NCBI GenBank assembly: GCA_000697455.1 | Contig: JNET01029177.1 | Span: forward strand, 1 to 36,792 | Direction: 5' to 3' | DNA: 36,792 bases | DNA from: Basidiobolus heterosporus B8920 | Taxonomy: Eukaryota; Basidiobolomycota; Basidiobolomycetes; Basidiobolales; Basidiobolaceae | Shown: positions 23,138 to 32,429 of the stretch, one piece after another | How the letters are laid out: each line of letters opens with the position of its first letter | Position numbering within the stretch: position 1 is the first letter of the stretch | Made by a program: the position numbers and the translations under genes | Notes under the pieces: generated by a model | The model's database searches: none | The model's input: the letters and a program-made list of their open reading frames with translations, nothing else | Told to the model about the DNA's origin: nothing

Positions 23138-24610
23138 TTAAAATCTAGACAGATCCTCTGGAGTGTTGAGGTAGACAGGCGCGCTTAAAACTTTCCCAGC
23201 AAGTGATTCCAGGCCTTCGCCGCTGTAGGAGACTAGTGGTGAGATCTCAACTGGGACGACATCCTTCTCGATGTTCTCGATTACTACGCCGGCATTCTGA
23301 AGGAAGCGGAGACTTTGTTGGGTAATATCACGCAAACTAGTTTCAGGGCAATCAACACCCGAACCTGGGGCGTTCTTTAAAGGTGAGAACTCCTCCTTTC
23401 GGTCAACCTCATAGACAGCAAGGTTTTCGGTGAATGGGAACACGTCAAATACAAACACCTCGAACTTGATTCCATTAGGTGAAGTGGGAATGATTTTCTC
23501 ACCAGTTTGGGGGTCCACATGCTTAATCTTCTTTCTGGCAATATGGTAGTCAAGTTTGTCTTCAAAAGTCTTTACGCGCTGAAGAAAGTCAAGAGTATAG
23601 AGATGGTTGACGATGTTTCCGGCCTTGTAAACCAATTGTCCTTCGGAATCAATCAACTCAGCCATAGTTGGGTCAATCTCAGAGTACTCTACAATCTTGG
23701 GCTTTCCGTTGCGAAGACAAGTAACACCGATTGGCTCTGTCGGATAGCCCTTACGAACAACCTTGTTACCACAGTCCGCATTCTGGGTGATACAGTAGCC
23801 AATGAAAATAGGATCAGCCACCTTAACAAGGCAGTTGTCAACACCATAAACATGGATATAACGCACACCACGAATAGAAAGATCATCGAGAACGCCATCA
23901 CGACGGAGAGCATCGTATATGCCACCATTACCGTTGGGTGCGATGGCCACCTTGGATTTGGTTTCGAGCAATATTTTGCCATCGTTAGAGATACAAGGCA
24001 TCAGACCTTGTTTGAAGAACATCACGTTGGACTTGCCAAGTCCGAAATAGTTATTTTGTTCGAAATACTCAACAGTAGCGGCGTAGGTTGGGTCGGATGT
24101 CATAATATACCAAGGAATTACAACGTCTAGGTTTTCGTCTTCAGCATATTGTTGGGCAAGTGTCTGAAGACGAAGAATTCGCTCGGCTTGAATTTGGAAG
24201 AGTGATTTATGAGATGGAAGGTTGATATCGTAGCAACCTTTGGGAGCATCGGAGCCTAAGCGAGTACCCTGGCCACCGGCCATCAGGATGACTGCAACTT
24301 GATTTTGCGCGATGGCCTTTAGACCAAGTCCTTGCCAGTCCTCAATAGTTTCCTTATTTGCAGAGAGAATCGAACCGGAGCGCTCAGCGGGGAAGGGTTT
24401 GATTTCATTCTTTAATTTTTGACCAGGTTTTTCACTGGTTACCTTTTGATAAACTCGATTGATTAGGGAGGGATCGATATCTTTCAGTTGCGCAACCAAT
24501 GATTGTTGTTCTTCGGCGTTGAGGTCCTCAAAGAAGTTGAACACATGGCCTTGGCCTGCAGCAGTATAGAACTCCTTAAGACTTTCAATTTGATTAATGG
24601 ATACAGGCAT
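23138..24610 (-). CDS. uap1: UDP-N-acetylglucosamine pyrophosphorylase, 490 aa
   Basis: This is a single exon. The first ATG that gives the usual family length is at 24610 (MPVSINQIESLKEFY, 490 aa); the open frame runs further upstream but the extra 31 residues look like untranslated sequence. The nucleotidyltransferase signature is intact: VILMAGGQGTRLGSDAPKG, followed by KGCYDINLPSHKSLFQ and the downstream APNGNGGIYDAL loop, YIHVYGVDNCLVKVADP and PNGIKFEVFVFDVFPF. The enzyme makes UDP-GlcNAc from GlcNAc-1-P and UTP in the cytosol, feeding chitin, N-glycans and GPI anchors (established for Qri1/UAP1). Orthology to the fungal UAP family rather than to UDP-glucose pyrophosphorylase rests on the GGQGTRLG form and the C-terminal FPFTENLAVYEVDR block. 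It is intronless in an intron-rich neighbourhood. Confidence 0.97.
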   Translation of the reverse strand: MPVSINQIESLKEFYTAAGQGHVFNFFEDLNAEEQQSLVAQLKDIDPSLINRVYQKVTSEKPGQKLKNEIKPFPAERSGSILSANKETIEDWQGLGLKAIAQNQVAVILMAGGQGTRLGSDAPKGCYDINLPSHKSLFQIQAERILRLQTLAQQYAEDENLDVVIPWYIMTSDPTYAATVEYFEQNNYFGLGKSNVMFFKQGLMPCISNDGKILLETKSKVAIAPNGNGGIYDALRRDGVLDDLSIRGVRYIHVYGVDNCLVKVADPIFIGYCITQNADCGNKVVRKGYPTEPIGVTCLRNGKPKIVEYSEIDPTMAELIDSEGQLVYKAGNIVNHLYTLDFLQRVKTFEDKLDYHIARKKIKHVDPQTGEKIIPTSPNGIKFEVFVFDVFPFTENLAVYEVDRKEEFSPLKNAPGSGVDCPETSLRDITQQSLRFLQNAGVVIENIEKDVVPVEISPLVSYSGEGLESLAGKVLSAPVYLNTPEDLSRF

Positions 24611-25691
24611 CTCAGACGCACTAACTTTAGAAAGGTTCAACGTAAAACAGAAACAAAAGGAAAGCGGATGAAGGAATTGAGATGAAAAGAAAACCAAGAT
24701 CAAAACTTGGCTTATAAGTAAATTGCCACGCCACGACAGCCGCGATAGATAAATCAGTGGAATCCTGTTGTGTACAAAATAATGGATTGATCCATGAGAC
24801 TAACCTCAACCTTCCTAAATATGGGTGGAATAGAAAGTAAAAGAAGTAGAAACTTCCTGATCCCGGTACTACTAAGCTATTTTTAATTGTCGGCGTGGTC
24901 AAGAAGCTGCTGAAATTCGCAGAAATTCACTGAAATTCACTGGAAATACTTGGCTACTATATATGGGAAGTGATATAAATAACCCGACTCTTGATTTACT
25001 AGATTAAGCTGAGCAATTTTTAGCGGTCAACCAATCTCTGATGCTAAAAGACCAGAGAAGACATCCTGGAGTGGAATTGATTATTGTTGAATGTAGCACC
25101 GGGCTCTCTGATTGGAGTTCATCAACGACAGAGCCAGTGAAATTTTTCACCCAATAGTGGTGCTAGTCTGGGTAATTCTGCGATAATGTGGGACAATGTA
25201 GCTGCGTGTTTGCGTAGACATGGGAATGGAAGTTGAGTGGATTTGATGATAAAAACAAATCGCTAGGCATGTTGTCTACGATTAAGGTTATGTGAATGCC
25301 ACGTCTGGAAGCGCGTTTGTTGTTTGTTTGTTTACTTTCTTCCAAATTAGCCTTACTTCCATTAAAGCTGCAGCCAACGCGTATTTGGCCATTACCATTA
25401 GCACACTACTATTACTGTCATCACCATTGGTTTATCAGCGTTTATTTATTTAAATTATGTGGTTGACTTAGACGTATGAAGATCCAATAAACAGCCAAAA
25501 ACGAGTAAATACTATCTTGAGAAAACAAGCGAAAAAGAACCAGGTACAATACATGACATACGACGGTCTTGGGTGTGAATCCAAAAAGGCGATGAACGCA
25601 ACAACCATCTATCCTCTTCTCTTCTAGACGAGTTTATTGTCTTTGCTGATCATCGTTCATATGTACATATGGTGATCTTGTGATGAATTAC
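24611..25691. promoter_or_regulatory. UAP1 upstream region and DUF262 3' flank
   Basis: About 1.08 kb lies between the UAP1 start codon and the last exon of the DUF262 gene. The clearest element is a 10-bp tandem array (24911-24950, listed separately). Otherwise the stretch is AT-rich with a TGTTTGTTTGTTTAC run near 25319-25333. Short open frames on the minus strand have no recognisable content. Confidence 0.5.
24911..24950. repeat. 10-bp tandem repeat with GAAATTC core
   Basis: Four successive units, TGAAATTCGC, AGAAATTCAC, TGAAATTCAC and TGGAAATACT, in 10-bp register about 300 bp upstream of UAP1. The GAA/TTC half-sites recall heat-shock elements, but their spacing (GAA-N1-TTC) differs from the canonical GAA-N2-TTC. 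Confidence 0.75.
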
Positions 25692-27340
25692 TTATGCGTT
25701 AGGTGCCTTGCCAGCTGAGAACATTTGCGGCCGTTGAGTAACTTTGCCACTGATGGGCTGGAAGGTTAAAGCCTGACTAAAATGGAGATTTCGTTAATTC
25801 AAATCTATACAGTCACTTGATTGGGATAAACTTACGTGTTACTTTCCACACCTGGCTCAGCCTTGATACGCTTGAATTCTACACCCTCCACCTCATCCTC
25901 TTCACTCAAGTCGTGCTTGTGGTCATCCTTGTCCCCATTGGTATATGCTGATTCGCGATCCATTTCATCATCAATGTTGACAATGAAATCCATGATGCAA
26001 TTGTACACGGCGGTGTTGAAGCGAATATCTATGTACTTGTTACGAACATGGTCTCTCATGTTGCGCAAGTCTTGTTTGAGTTGTTCATTGGAGCGCTCTG
26101 GATAGCGCGCGATCACATATGAGAACATGACAAATTCAATGGGTGCCATTTTAGTGGGTGTTTCAAATATATCAGGATAGGTACGAATCAACGCAGAATA
26201 TGTCTCAAAGGTTCGCTTTGCCTTGGATTGAAGAGCAGGGTCCACGGTATCTCCTCTCTTCAAGAATTTTTCAATGGCTGGTGAGGTTGATATGAAACGG
26301 TCTGGCTCATTGTGCATGATATGGAGGGCTTGACCAATTAGTAAGAATGGACGTGCACGCTTGGTGTCCATAATCGTGGAAAGTGCTGGGTAATCTTCGA
26401 TGATGGTTCGAACGTAATTTGACATTGGACTGGCTATTGCTTGTAGTTTTTCTTTAAAGGAATAAACATACTGGTGAATTCTCGGTCCTATGACGGTCTA
26501 TGGTATTAGTTCTTACCTGCAACACTCAGAGCTACACCTAATTGTACTCTTGAGAAAATTTCGTGTTCTTGGGTTGGTGTTAAATCAGTGTACTCGACTA
26601 ATTGTGCGAAATTAGAACCCTTCATGAAGAGAAATAGGGAAAAGTAGATGGAACCTACTGCATACGAATTCCGAATATTGGAAGTCTTCTTGTTCACGAA
26701 GGGATAGTGTTTTCCGTTTGGGGTAAGAGGGGTCCTCTTTGTAATAACGTTTGACGGAGCTTTCTTCGAAAGGGTCAAGATGTGGAATTTCATTACTCAT
26801 GAATCTGAAGAAAGACAACAATTCAATCTATGTTTTGTTGAGTTGATAGAGCCACTTGAAAGTTACCTTCTGATAGCAGTCAATCTCTGTTTTCCGTCAA
26901 TGCAAACCTTCAATACACGTCCGTCCGGTAAACGCTTACAGGAGAAAATTACGGGTGGGACGTAAAAGTTCTTCAAAACAGAATCGATGAGGTGCGACAT
27001 CTTTTTTTCTATATTTAAAGGGGGTTTGGTTATCCGTGGTCACAGGAAAACCGTTTCGAAAGACGAGAAAATACCTGGCCAAACCACATCACGTTGGAAT
27101 TCCGGGGCTGGAAAAGGATTTAAAGAAGATAAGCCAAGAAGAAAAGTAACATATTCAGTGAACTTCTCGTACTTAGATCAATGAGGCCTCTATCTAGCAG
27201 GTCTGTAAACACGAAATAGATGTGGCGCAAGGGTCATGTTAGTGAAATATGAAGGGAACTATTAAGAACCTCAAGTATATCTAACCATATAGCTTATACA
27301 ATTGATGCGCTACGTTTCGTGGCTTTTGTAATGGCTCCAT
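25692..27340 (-). CDS. DUF262 (GmrSD N-domain / ParB-Srx fold) protein, 8 exons, 395 aa
   Basis: Exons on the minus strand: 27340-27286, 27202-27173, 27107-27075, 27008-26867, 26804-26659, 26597-26517, 26451-25836, 25776-25692; all phases close to 395 aa. The three small first exons encode MEPLQKPRNV..., LLDRGLIDLT and PEFQRDVVWP. The fold motifs are intact: QRDVVW (33-38), SVLKNFYVPPVIF and IDGKQRLTAI (Asp77-Gln80-Arg81), which match the QRxxxW and DGQQR motifs of the ParB/sulfiredoxin-like domain in bacterial GmrS and DNA-phosphorothioation-related proteins. A conserved ETYSALIRTYPDIF block, a DE-rich stretch and a C-terminal QALTFQPISGKV tail follow, as in fungal DUF262 proteins I recall. 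No HNH/DUF1524 nuclease domain is present. The biological role in fungi is unknown. The gene lies alone between UAP1 and SDA1. Confidence 0.82.
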
Positions 27341-28154
27341 GTGAATGAAAGATATTTAGAATAATCAGAGGATTACAAAAGCAGAGTCAGAGTACAACTG
27401 AGCCAAAGGGGCAATGAGTGATGGGCAAGATATTCAGAAAAAAAGGAATCAATAACCCAATCCCACCAATCCAAACACCCATGATTTGACCCACCAAGCC
27501 AATGAATGGGACAGAAAAATAGGAGTAGGTTTTTGTCCCTTTAGTGATGTTATCTTTATTTCTAAATATACTGAGATATTTCTGAATGAAGGAATATCAA
27601 AACAGTGTCACTCTATAGTCAATAAATAAACATTGCAAGATTGCTGAGGTTGATCGCTTAATATTGTTAAATTCTTGTTATTGAAGTGCAGTTTAGGGTT
27701 TAAAATGTAGGGTGTAAGGTGTAGGGTGTAGGGTGTAGGGTCTATTCTCTCAGTAACTCTCACTTTGTGAAAATGATCAAGATTCCAGATTCGCATGGTT
27801 TATGCGCATAGTATGGGAATCGCACCACAGTAATTTCACGATAGTTTTGGTCGTCCCCCATATTATTATTGTTCCCAGTTGATGACTCGTGGGTCTTAGT
27901 AAATTACAAGTTGCCAAGATTCAAATGCAAGTTTTATACAGAGTCTTTGTGCGTGACTTGGATATATTCTTTTTATTTATACAAAAAATCTTACATCAAG
28001 CAACGGGAAACACAGGTTTACTAATCTATCTATTAAGGTGTAAAGATCGGGTTTGTGTAGAGGCTAGTTTCAGGTTCATGCATAGACTGTGAACATCTAT
28101 CAGATATGAGCAAAAGTGTTGAGGATGGCAAGAGTAATGACTTCAAAGTACCAA
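27341..28154. other. Intergenic: DUF262 promoter side and SDA1 3' flank
   Basis: 814 bp with no supported gene. The main feature is the TGTAGGG array at 27694-27740 (separate entry). A 67-codon open frame at 27889-28092 has no family resemblance. The rest is AT-rich. Confidence 0.5.
27694..27740. repeat. Telomere-like TGTAGGG heptamer array
   Basis: A TTAGGGTTTA sequence is followed by five 7-bp units at 27706-27740 (TGTAGGG, TGTAAGG, then three TGTAGGG). The unit is one base away from the TTTAGGG telomere repeat. It lies in intergenic DNA well inside the window, with genes on both sides. Confidence 0.85.
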
Positions 28155-30230
28155 TTAATGGCCCTTCTTCTTCTGATGATTGATATGTGTTCTGAGTTGC
28201 TTCTGCTTATCACGTAGAGAGAGCTTGGACTTTTGCTTGACTGAGCGTTTGTGGACAACCATCATGAAGGCCTTATTTCTAGCCTTTTCTCTGTTGGTAG
28301 TACTGCCTCTCTCGGGCTTACCCTTAGATGAGCCGTATTTCTGTCTTCCTTCACGACCAGCCATGATGGATTCCATTCTCTCCTCGTAATCTTGCTTCTT
28401 CTTCTTTCTAGGGCCCAGGATAGTAGACTCATCCACAATCTCTTCGGATGCCTCGGCTGTATCTTGCTTTCTCTTGCCAACAATTTGTTCGGCTTTGTTC
28501 ATTGTCTTCAACTCATTAAGTCTGGCAAAGTCTTGAGGAGTAAGAATCTTGGTGAGTGCAATATTTTCCACAGGTTCCTTGTTTTCTTCTTCAGTTGGCT
28601 GTTCTTCGTCAGAGTCCATTTCGACCTGAATGCCAGTCTCATCATCTGATTGTTGAACATCGATCCAGTCGCCCTCGCCGTCTGAATCGTCACTCTCGAC
28701 TTCCCATCCTTCCCAAGCTGCTTCATCATCATCTGCAGTTGGCTTGTCGTTGGCCAACAGCTCAAGTCCGTCAATGGTTTCTGCAGTACGAGCTTCACCA
28801 TATTGGATAGGCTTGAAGTCCTTCAAAGACATGGTGGCTCCCTTGCCTCTGTCCTTCTTCTTGAGTAGTTCGGGATTGATTTCACGGAAGAGACCAATCA
28901 AGGATCTAGAAGCCATCATGACACCCTTATCTCTGTGGCCCTTGTATTCAGTCAGGTCTTGAAGAAGCGTCTCGGTCATGGCCAGTGGACAACGGGAACA
29001 GATTTCACGGATACCATTCATACCCGCAGACATGACTTCACTGGACATGTTCTCAGTAACAAAATTATTTGCAATGGCCATCAGAACAGGTTCAAGAGTG
29101 TCAGGAGGAACTAGCTCATGGGAAGCCTGAGCGGTCAATGCTAAGACCTGAGTGACATCGCGTTGGTGTGGTTGGAGGTAGCGGATGAGGTAGGTATAGA
29201 AGTTCAAGAAAATGAGCTTATGGATACCGATCAGACGACCAATCAGCTTCATGATCATCAAGCGAACCTCAAATCTTTCCGAGGACTTGTTAAGACGAGA
29301 GAAAAGCTTCTCAACAAAGCCTTGAGGATCATTGACCAAATGAATGGCCGAGAAGTTGAAGTTCTCGGCTTTGGTTCTGTTTCTCTCCTTTCTCTTCACT
29401 GTGGCGATAGCCTTATCCAGAGCCCGACTTTTGGCTCTTGTCTTCTTGGTAAAAGTCTTGACTTGTTGCATACGACGGATGTCCGGAATGGTTTCCTCCT
29501 CTTCATCAGAAGAATCCTCCTCTTCGTCAGCTCCCAAGAAGAATTGAAGAGCAGTGACCATGATTTTGGTAACAGGAGAGAAACATGCGTGTACAACAAC
29601 GTTGACTGTTTTAGCATCATGCCACACATTCTTCTTGTAAAGCTCGACGCAAACATCCAAACTCTTCTTTGCGGCAATAGCGTTCTCGCTACTGTTGTCA
29701 GCAGCGCCTTCAGCAGAAGTAATCATGGTGTACATAAAGTTCTGTAAGGTTTTGTTGAGCTTGTTGTTCTTGTGCTTGTTATTAGCGTTACGGATATCAT
29801 TCACAATATGTGTGTAGAGCATATCACGAAGATTCTTGTCATGACAGCGGAAGAGAGTGAAAAAGAGGGATAGGAGGCTAGTACTAGAGATGATGTCTCT
29901 GTTGCGGAGAAGGATAAGGGCGGAAACCATATTCTTACGAAGAGTAGGGTCGAGAATTTGATAGTGCTCAGTTAAGAGGCCCATGATTTCTTTGGGAAAC
30001 TCGGCACTTTCTTTGGGATAACAAGGAGAAACCTGTGCAAGGAAAGTGATTAACTCACCGAATTCCTTGGCTTCTTCGTCAGGTTTCAACTTGAAGATAG
30101 ACAAGGAAGATTCAAAATGACGCCATTGTTGAATGAATTCGTCTTTGTATGATTCGGGATCTCGTTTAATAAGATTCTGGAGCTGTGGAAGATTAGTAGC
30201 AAGTAGAGCGGCGCGATTTCTTTTACCCAT
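28155..30230 (-). CDS. sda1: SDA1 family 60S ribosome biogenesis protein, 691 aa
   Basis: A single exon encodes 691 aa, close to the length of fungal and human SDA1 proteins. The start MGKRNRAALLATNLPQLQNL and the block LIKRDPESYKDEFIQQWRHF are characteristic of Sda1. The middle is helical (HEAT-like), followed by an acidic stretch around residues 500-555 (ESDDSDGEGDW, MDSDEEQPTEEEN) and a very basic C-terminus (KSKLSLRDKQKQLRTH). Sda1 works in the nucleolus and nucleoplasm on pre-60S particle assembly and export, and its loss blocks the G1/S transition in yeast (established). It is transcribed divergently from the Mhr1-like gene, with 400 bp between start codons. It is intronless and unusually long for this intron-rich window, which is common for highly expressed growth genes. 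Confidence 0.96.
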   Translation of the reverse strand: MGKRNRAALLATNLPQLQNLIKRDPESYKDEFIQQWRHFESSLSIFKLKPDEEAKEFGELITFLAQVSPCYPKESAEFPKEIMGLLTEHYQILDPTLRKNMVSALILLRNRDIISSTSLLSLFFTLFRCHDKNLRDMLYTHIVNDIRNANNKHKNNKLNKTLQNFMYTMITSAEGAADNSSENAIAAKKSLDVCVELYKKNVWHDAKTVNVVVHACFSPVTKIMVTALQFFLGADEEEDSSDEEEETIPDIRRMQQVKTFTKKTRAKSRALDKAIATVKRKERNRTKAENFNFSAIHLVNDPQGFVEKLFSRLNKSSERFEVRLMIMKLIGRLIGIHKLIFLNFYTYLIRYLQPHQRDVTQVLALTAQASHELVPPDTLEPVLMAIANNFVTENMSSEVMSAGMNGIREICSRCPLAMTETLLQDLTEYKGHRDKGVMMASRSLIGLFREINPELLKKKDRGKGATMSLKDFKPIQYGEARTAETIDGLELLANDKPTADDDEAAWEGWEVESDDSDGEGDWIDVQQSDDETGIQVEMDSDEEQPTEEENKEPVENIALTKILTPQDFARLNELKTMNKAEQIVGKRKQDTAEASEEIVDESTILGPRKKKKQDYEERMESIMAGREGRQKYGSSKGKPERGSTTNREKARNKAFMMVVHKRSVKQKSKLSLRDKQKQLRTHINHQKKKGH

Positions 30231-30630
30231 AATGAACGTGAACTACAAAAGTCAAAATTGGAGTGTAGAAAGGAGCAGTAGGGTAGGAGGATACTTTGAA
30301 CTTGGACTTTGCTGTGTACAGAAACCTCAAGAGATAGCAGTGGCTTCAGTGTCGGCTATTAATTTGGATTTTTTTTTATTTTTTTCCTTTAACTGCACAT
30401 TCTTCTTGATTATGGTGTTTAATTTTTTTTTGCTGATGGATTAGTGGGTTGGAATGTTAGCAATGGCTGAATTTTATTATTATAATTGGATTTGTTAGAT
30501 AATGATCTCGGATATTTCTATTGGTGAGGATTTCCATCATTTAGAAGTTAAAACTTTTGATATTTCACGCTCGCATTGAACAAGGAACCAACTGGTTGAA
30601 CCCAACTACCCAACTCCCTCCAACTAAACA
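30231..30630. promoter_or_regulatory. Divergent promoter, SDA1 / Mhr1-like gene
   Basis: The 400 bp contain poly-T tracts around 30365-30390 and 30420-30432, typical of nucleosome-depleted fungal promoters. No TATA box is evident. Confidence 0.6.
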
Positions 30631-31302
30631 ATGGCGCCCATCCAAAGAAACGCTCTCTTCCTGTTTCGCAATATAATGACTTCCCAAGTCTTGTTGACGT
30701 TGAAGCAAAATGTCAAGGTATTCTGTTTTTCTTTAAAGAGTGAGAGTCCTTCCTCTACAACAAACACACTAACCTTCGGGAACTCATAGCCAGCTGTCTT
30801 GAATCAACTCAAAGAAACTCAAAGACCCGCCCACTATCGTAAAGATCATTGGACCCCTATGATTGCGGTCACTGGCTTCGACTCTTTCACTCACCTCAAC
30901 TTGCTGAATACCTTAGTCCACGATAACATTAAGCCTATCGAGCAAAACGAAGAATGGCTGAAGAAGAAGAAGGCAGTACGAAAGATAGAGGAAATGGACC
31001 AAGTAGACTCAAGGGTGGTTGCCTTGTGTAAGGGTTTGAACCAACTACCCGAACGTCTACACGAAGCCGAGGTTCCCAAGCTCACCTTGTTTTGGGAAAG
31101 ACCATCGTTGAAGGAAGTTGTAGAGAAGGACCAACTAGAATGGCCTTCCTTTGTCGCTCACGAGAAACTCCAGTTAATCCGTGGGCGCAACATCATGAAC
31201 GACGAATTTAGAGTGACTAAGACCGCACAAGAACGCAAGAGTCGAGTCAAACCTCAGCCAATCAACCGTATTGGTGATGCCAATCGCCGTATGCATGAAT
31301 AG
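30631..31302 (+). CDS. Mhr1/mL67-like mitochondrial protein, 2 exons, 199 aa
   Basis: Exons: 30631-30717 and 30790-31302 (199 aa). The first exon encodes MAPIQRNALFLFRNIMTSQVLLTLKQNVK in two blocks, and exon 2 continues PAVLNQLKETQRPAHYRKDHWTPMIAV. A FRNIxTSQVxxSL start, then a QL...RKDxWxPM segment, is the pattern of the fungal Mhr1 family. In yeast Mhr1 is both mitochondrial ribosomal protein mL67 and a mitochondrial DNA recombination factor. A C-terminal basic stretch (KTAQERKSRVKPQP) suits RNA or ribosome binding. I cannot see a classical cleavable presequence; the N-terminus is only mildly basic. Family assignment is from remembered motif similarity and is probable, not certain; another mitochondrial ribosomal protein is the alternative. 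Confidence 0.7.
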
Positions 31303-31530
31303 ATCAAGTTACTCTCAACCATCGATCTTCTCGCCATCCCCTCTTCATTGCCATCAGATACAGACTTCATCGCATTTTCATTTAAATAAATCAATTCTTA
31401 CTGAGTCTATTTGGTGAGATGTCTGGTCATTTTATTTACTTGCTTGTACGAAGTGGATGCTTCCTTGCTGAGTTGATGCTTTATTGTACAAGTTGAATAG
31501 ATGCTTGTGGAAGAGAGGGTGGTGATATGT
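31303..31530. other. Convergent 3' intergenic spacer
   Basis: 228 bp between the Mhr1-like gene and the small membrane protein gene on the opposite strand. An AAATAAATC motif near 31385 may be a poly(A) signal. Nothing else is evident. Confidence 0.4.
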
Positions 31531-31768
31531 TCAGTCTTGTGCTTTCTTTTCTTCTAAGCGGTCACTCACGTATATTCCCGCAATGGAGAAGACTATACCA
31601 ACTGTAGAAAAGTAAGAAAATAATGCGAGTGGAAGAAGATCGAAGAAGGCACTTACAGAGTCCGAGGCCAACGCGAAGTCGTGGTGACAAAGATTTGTAT
31701 GATTGCCAAAGAGACTTGTTATTCGCTTCAATAGTGCGGTTCTTTGGGATACGGCTGGGTGCGGCCAT
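31531..31768 (-). CDS. Spliced small single-pass membrane protein, 60 aa
   Basis: Two exons on the minus strand, 31768-31657 and 31601-31531, with GTAAGT at the donor and CTACAG at the acceptor; the join leaves one codon split across the intron. The predicted protein is 60 aa: MAAPSRIPKNR..., then SLWQSYKSLSPRLRVGLG, a hydrophobic helix LGLFGIVFSIAGIYV (about 36-50) and a charged tail SDRLEEKKAQD. The basic flank before the helix and acidic/charged tail suggest a one-pass membrane protein, perhaps of the mitochondrial inner or outer membrane (inference). I do not recognise the family. The ATG at 31768 is preceded by no other in-frame exon signal. It would be missed by most ORF-length filters. 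Confidence 0.6.
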
Positions 31769-32429
31769 TTTGTTCTACTATCAAGCTAAGGTTGATTGAT
31801 GGCTTTGAAGCATAAAATTCACATAAATTTCAGATTTTCATGATTTACCTGGGGTAGGGCAACGTTTAAATATACAATATTAGCCCCAACCTACGACTTT
31901 TCTGGAATCAACCCAAAAAGTAGTAAAATCCATGAAGGATAGATGTTTAGTTTTAATATTATTGAATATTGTGATAATTGTATATATATACTAATATTTA
32001 GTTACTATATTAAGTGTTTGCATTGTGTTTACTTCCAAAATAATCGAAGGAACATAAGTTGTTCTGGAATACTAAGATACGGAACACAATCCGCTAAGTA
32101 CGCTACTGGAGAGCAATATCTAGTAATTGCATGTAAACAATCCCCTATATCTAGGAGCTTCTAAGCCTTCCATCCACGGTAACAAGGGTAATATACTGGA
32201 TGATGACGTAACAAAGAATAACAATGGTGGTAGAGTACTCATTAACATTAGCTAACCCTTATCACTAAATTACCTAGATTAATCGTTAAATAGAGAATGC
32301 ATGTGCAAAACCTGGGATATCAGTAAAATATTGCTTAATTTCTAATAGGTGAACCCCAGTTTGTATACTTCATATAGCTTGAACACGCAAGGATACACCA
32401 CTTGAACAGTTCTTCTTTTTTTGAGTACA
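31769..32429. promoter_or_regulatory. Divergent promoter region, AT-rich
   Basis: 661 bp between the small membrane protein gene (-) and the EB1 gene (+), so it must hold both promoters. A strongly AT-rich stretch lies at about 31930-32030, including TATATATATACTAATATTTA. A 73-codon open frame at 31943-32164 is AT-driven and has no family resemblance. No TATA box at a convincing distance. Confidence 0.5.

Noticed and set aside
23507-24130. 207-codon open frame on the plus strand
   Set aside because: It lies antisense inside the UAP1 coding region and shows no protein-family resemblance; a codon-bias shadow.
24911-24950. Canonical heat-shock element
   Set aside because: Half-site spacing is GAA-N1-TTC, not GAA-N2-TTC; kept only as a repeat.
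27706-27740. True telomere end
   Set aside because: Ordinary genes lie on both sides, the array is only five units, and the unit is not the common TTAGGG.
29163-29747. 194-codon open frame on the plus strand
   Set aside because: It is antisense to SDA1, whose conserved reading frame is complete on the other strand.
31943-32164. 73-codon open frame as a gene
   Set aside because: Very AT-rich with no family resemblance and no splice or promoter context.
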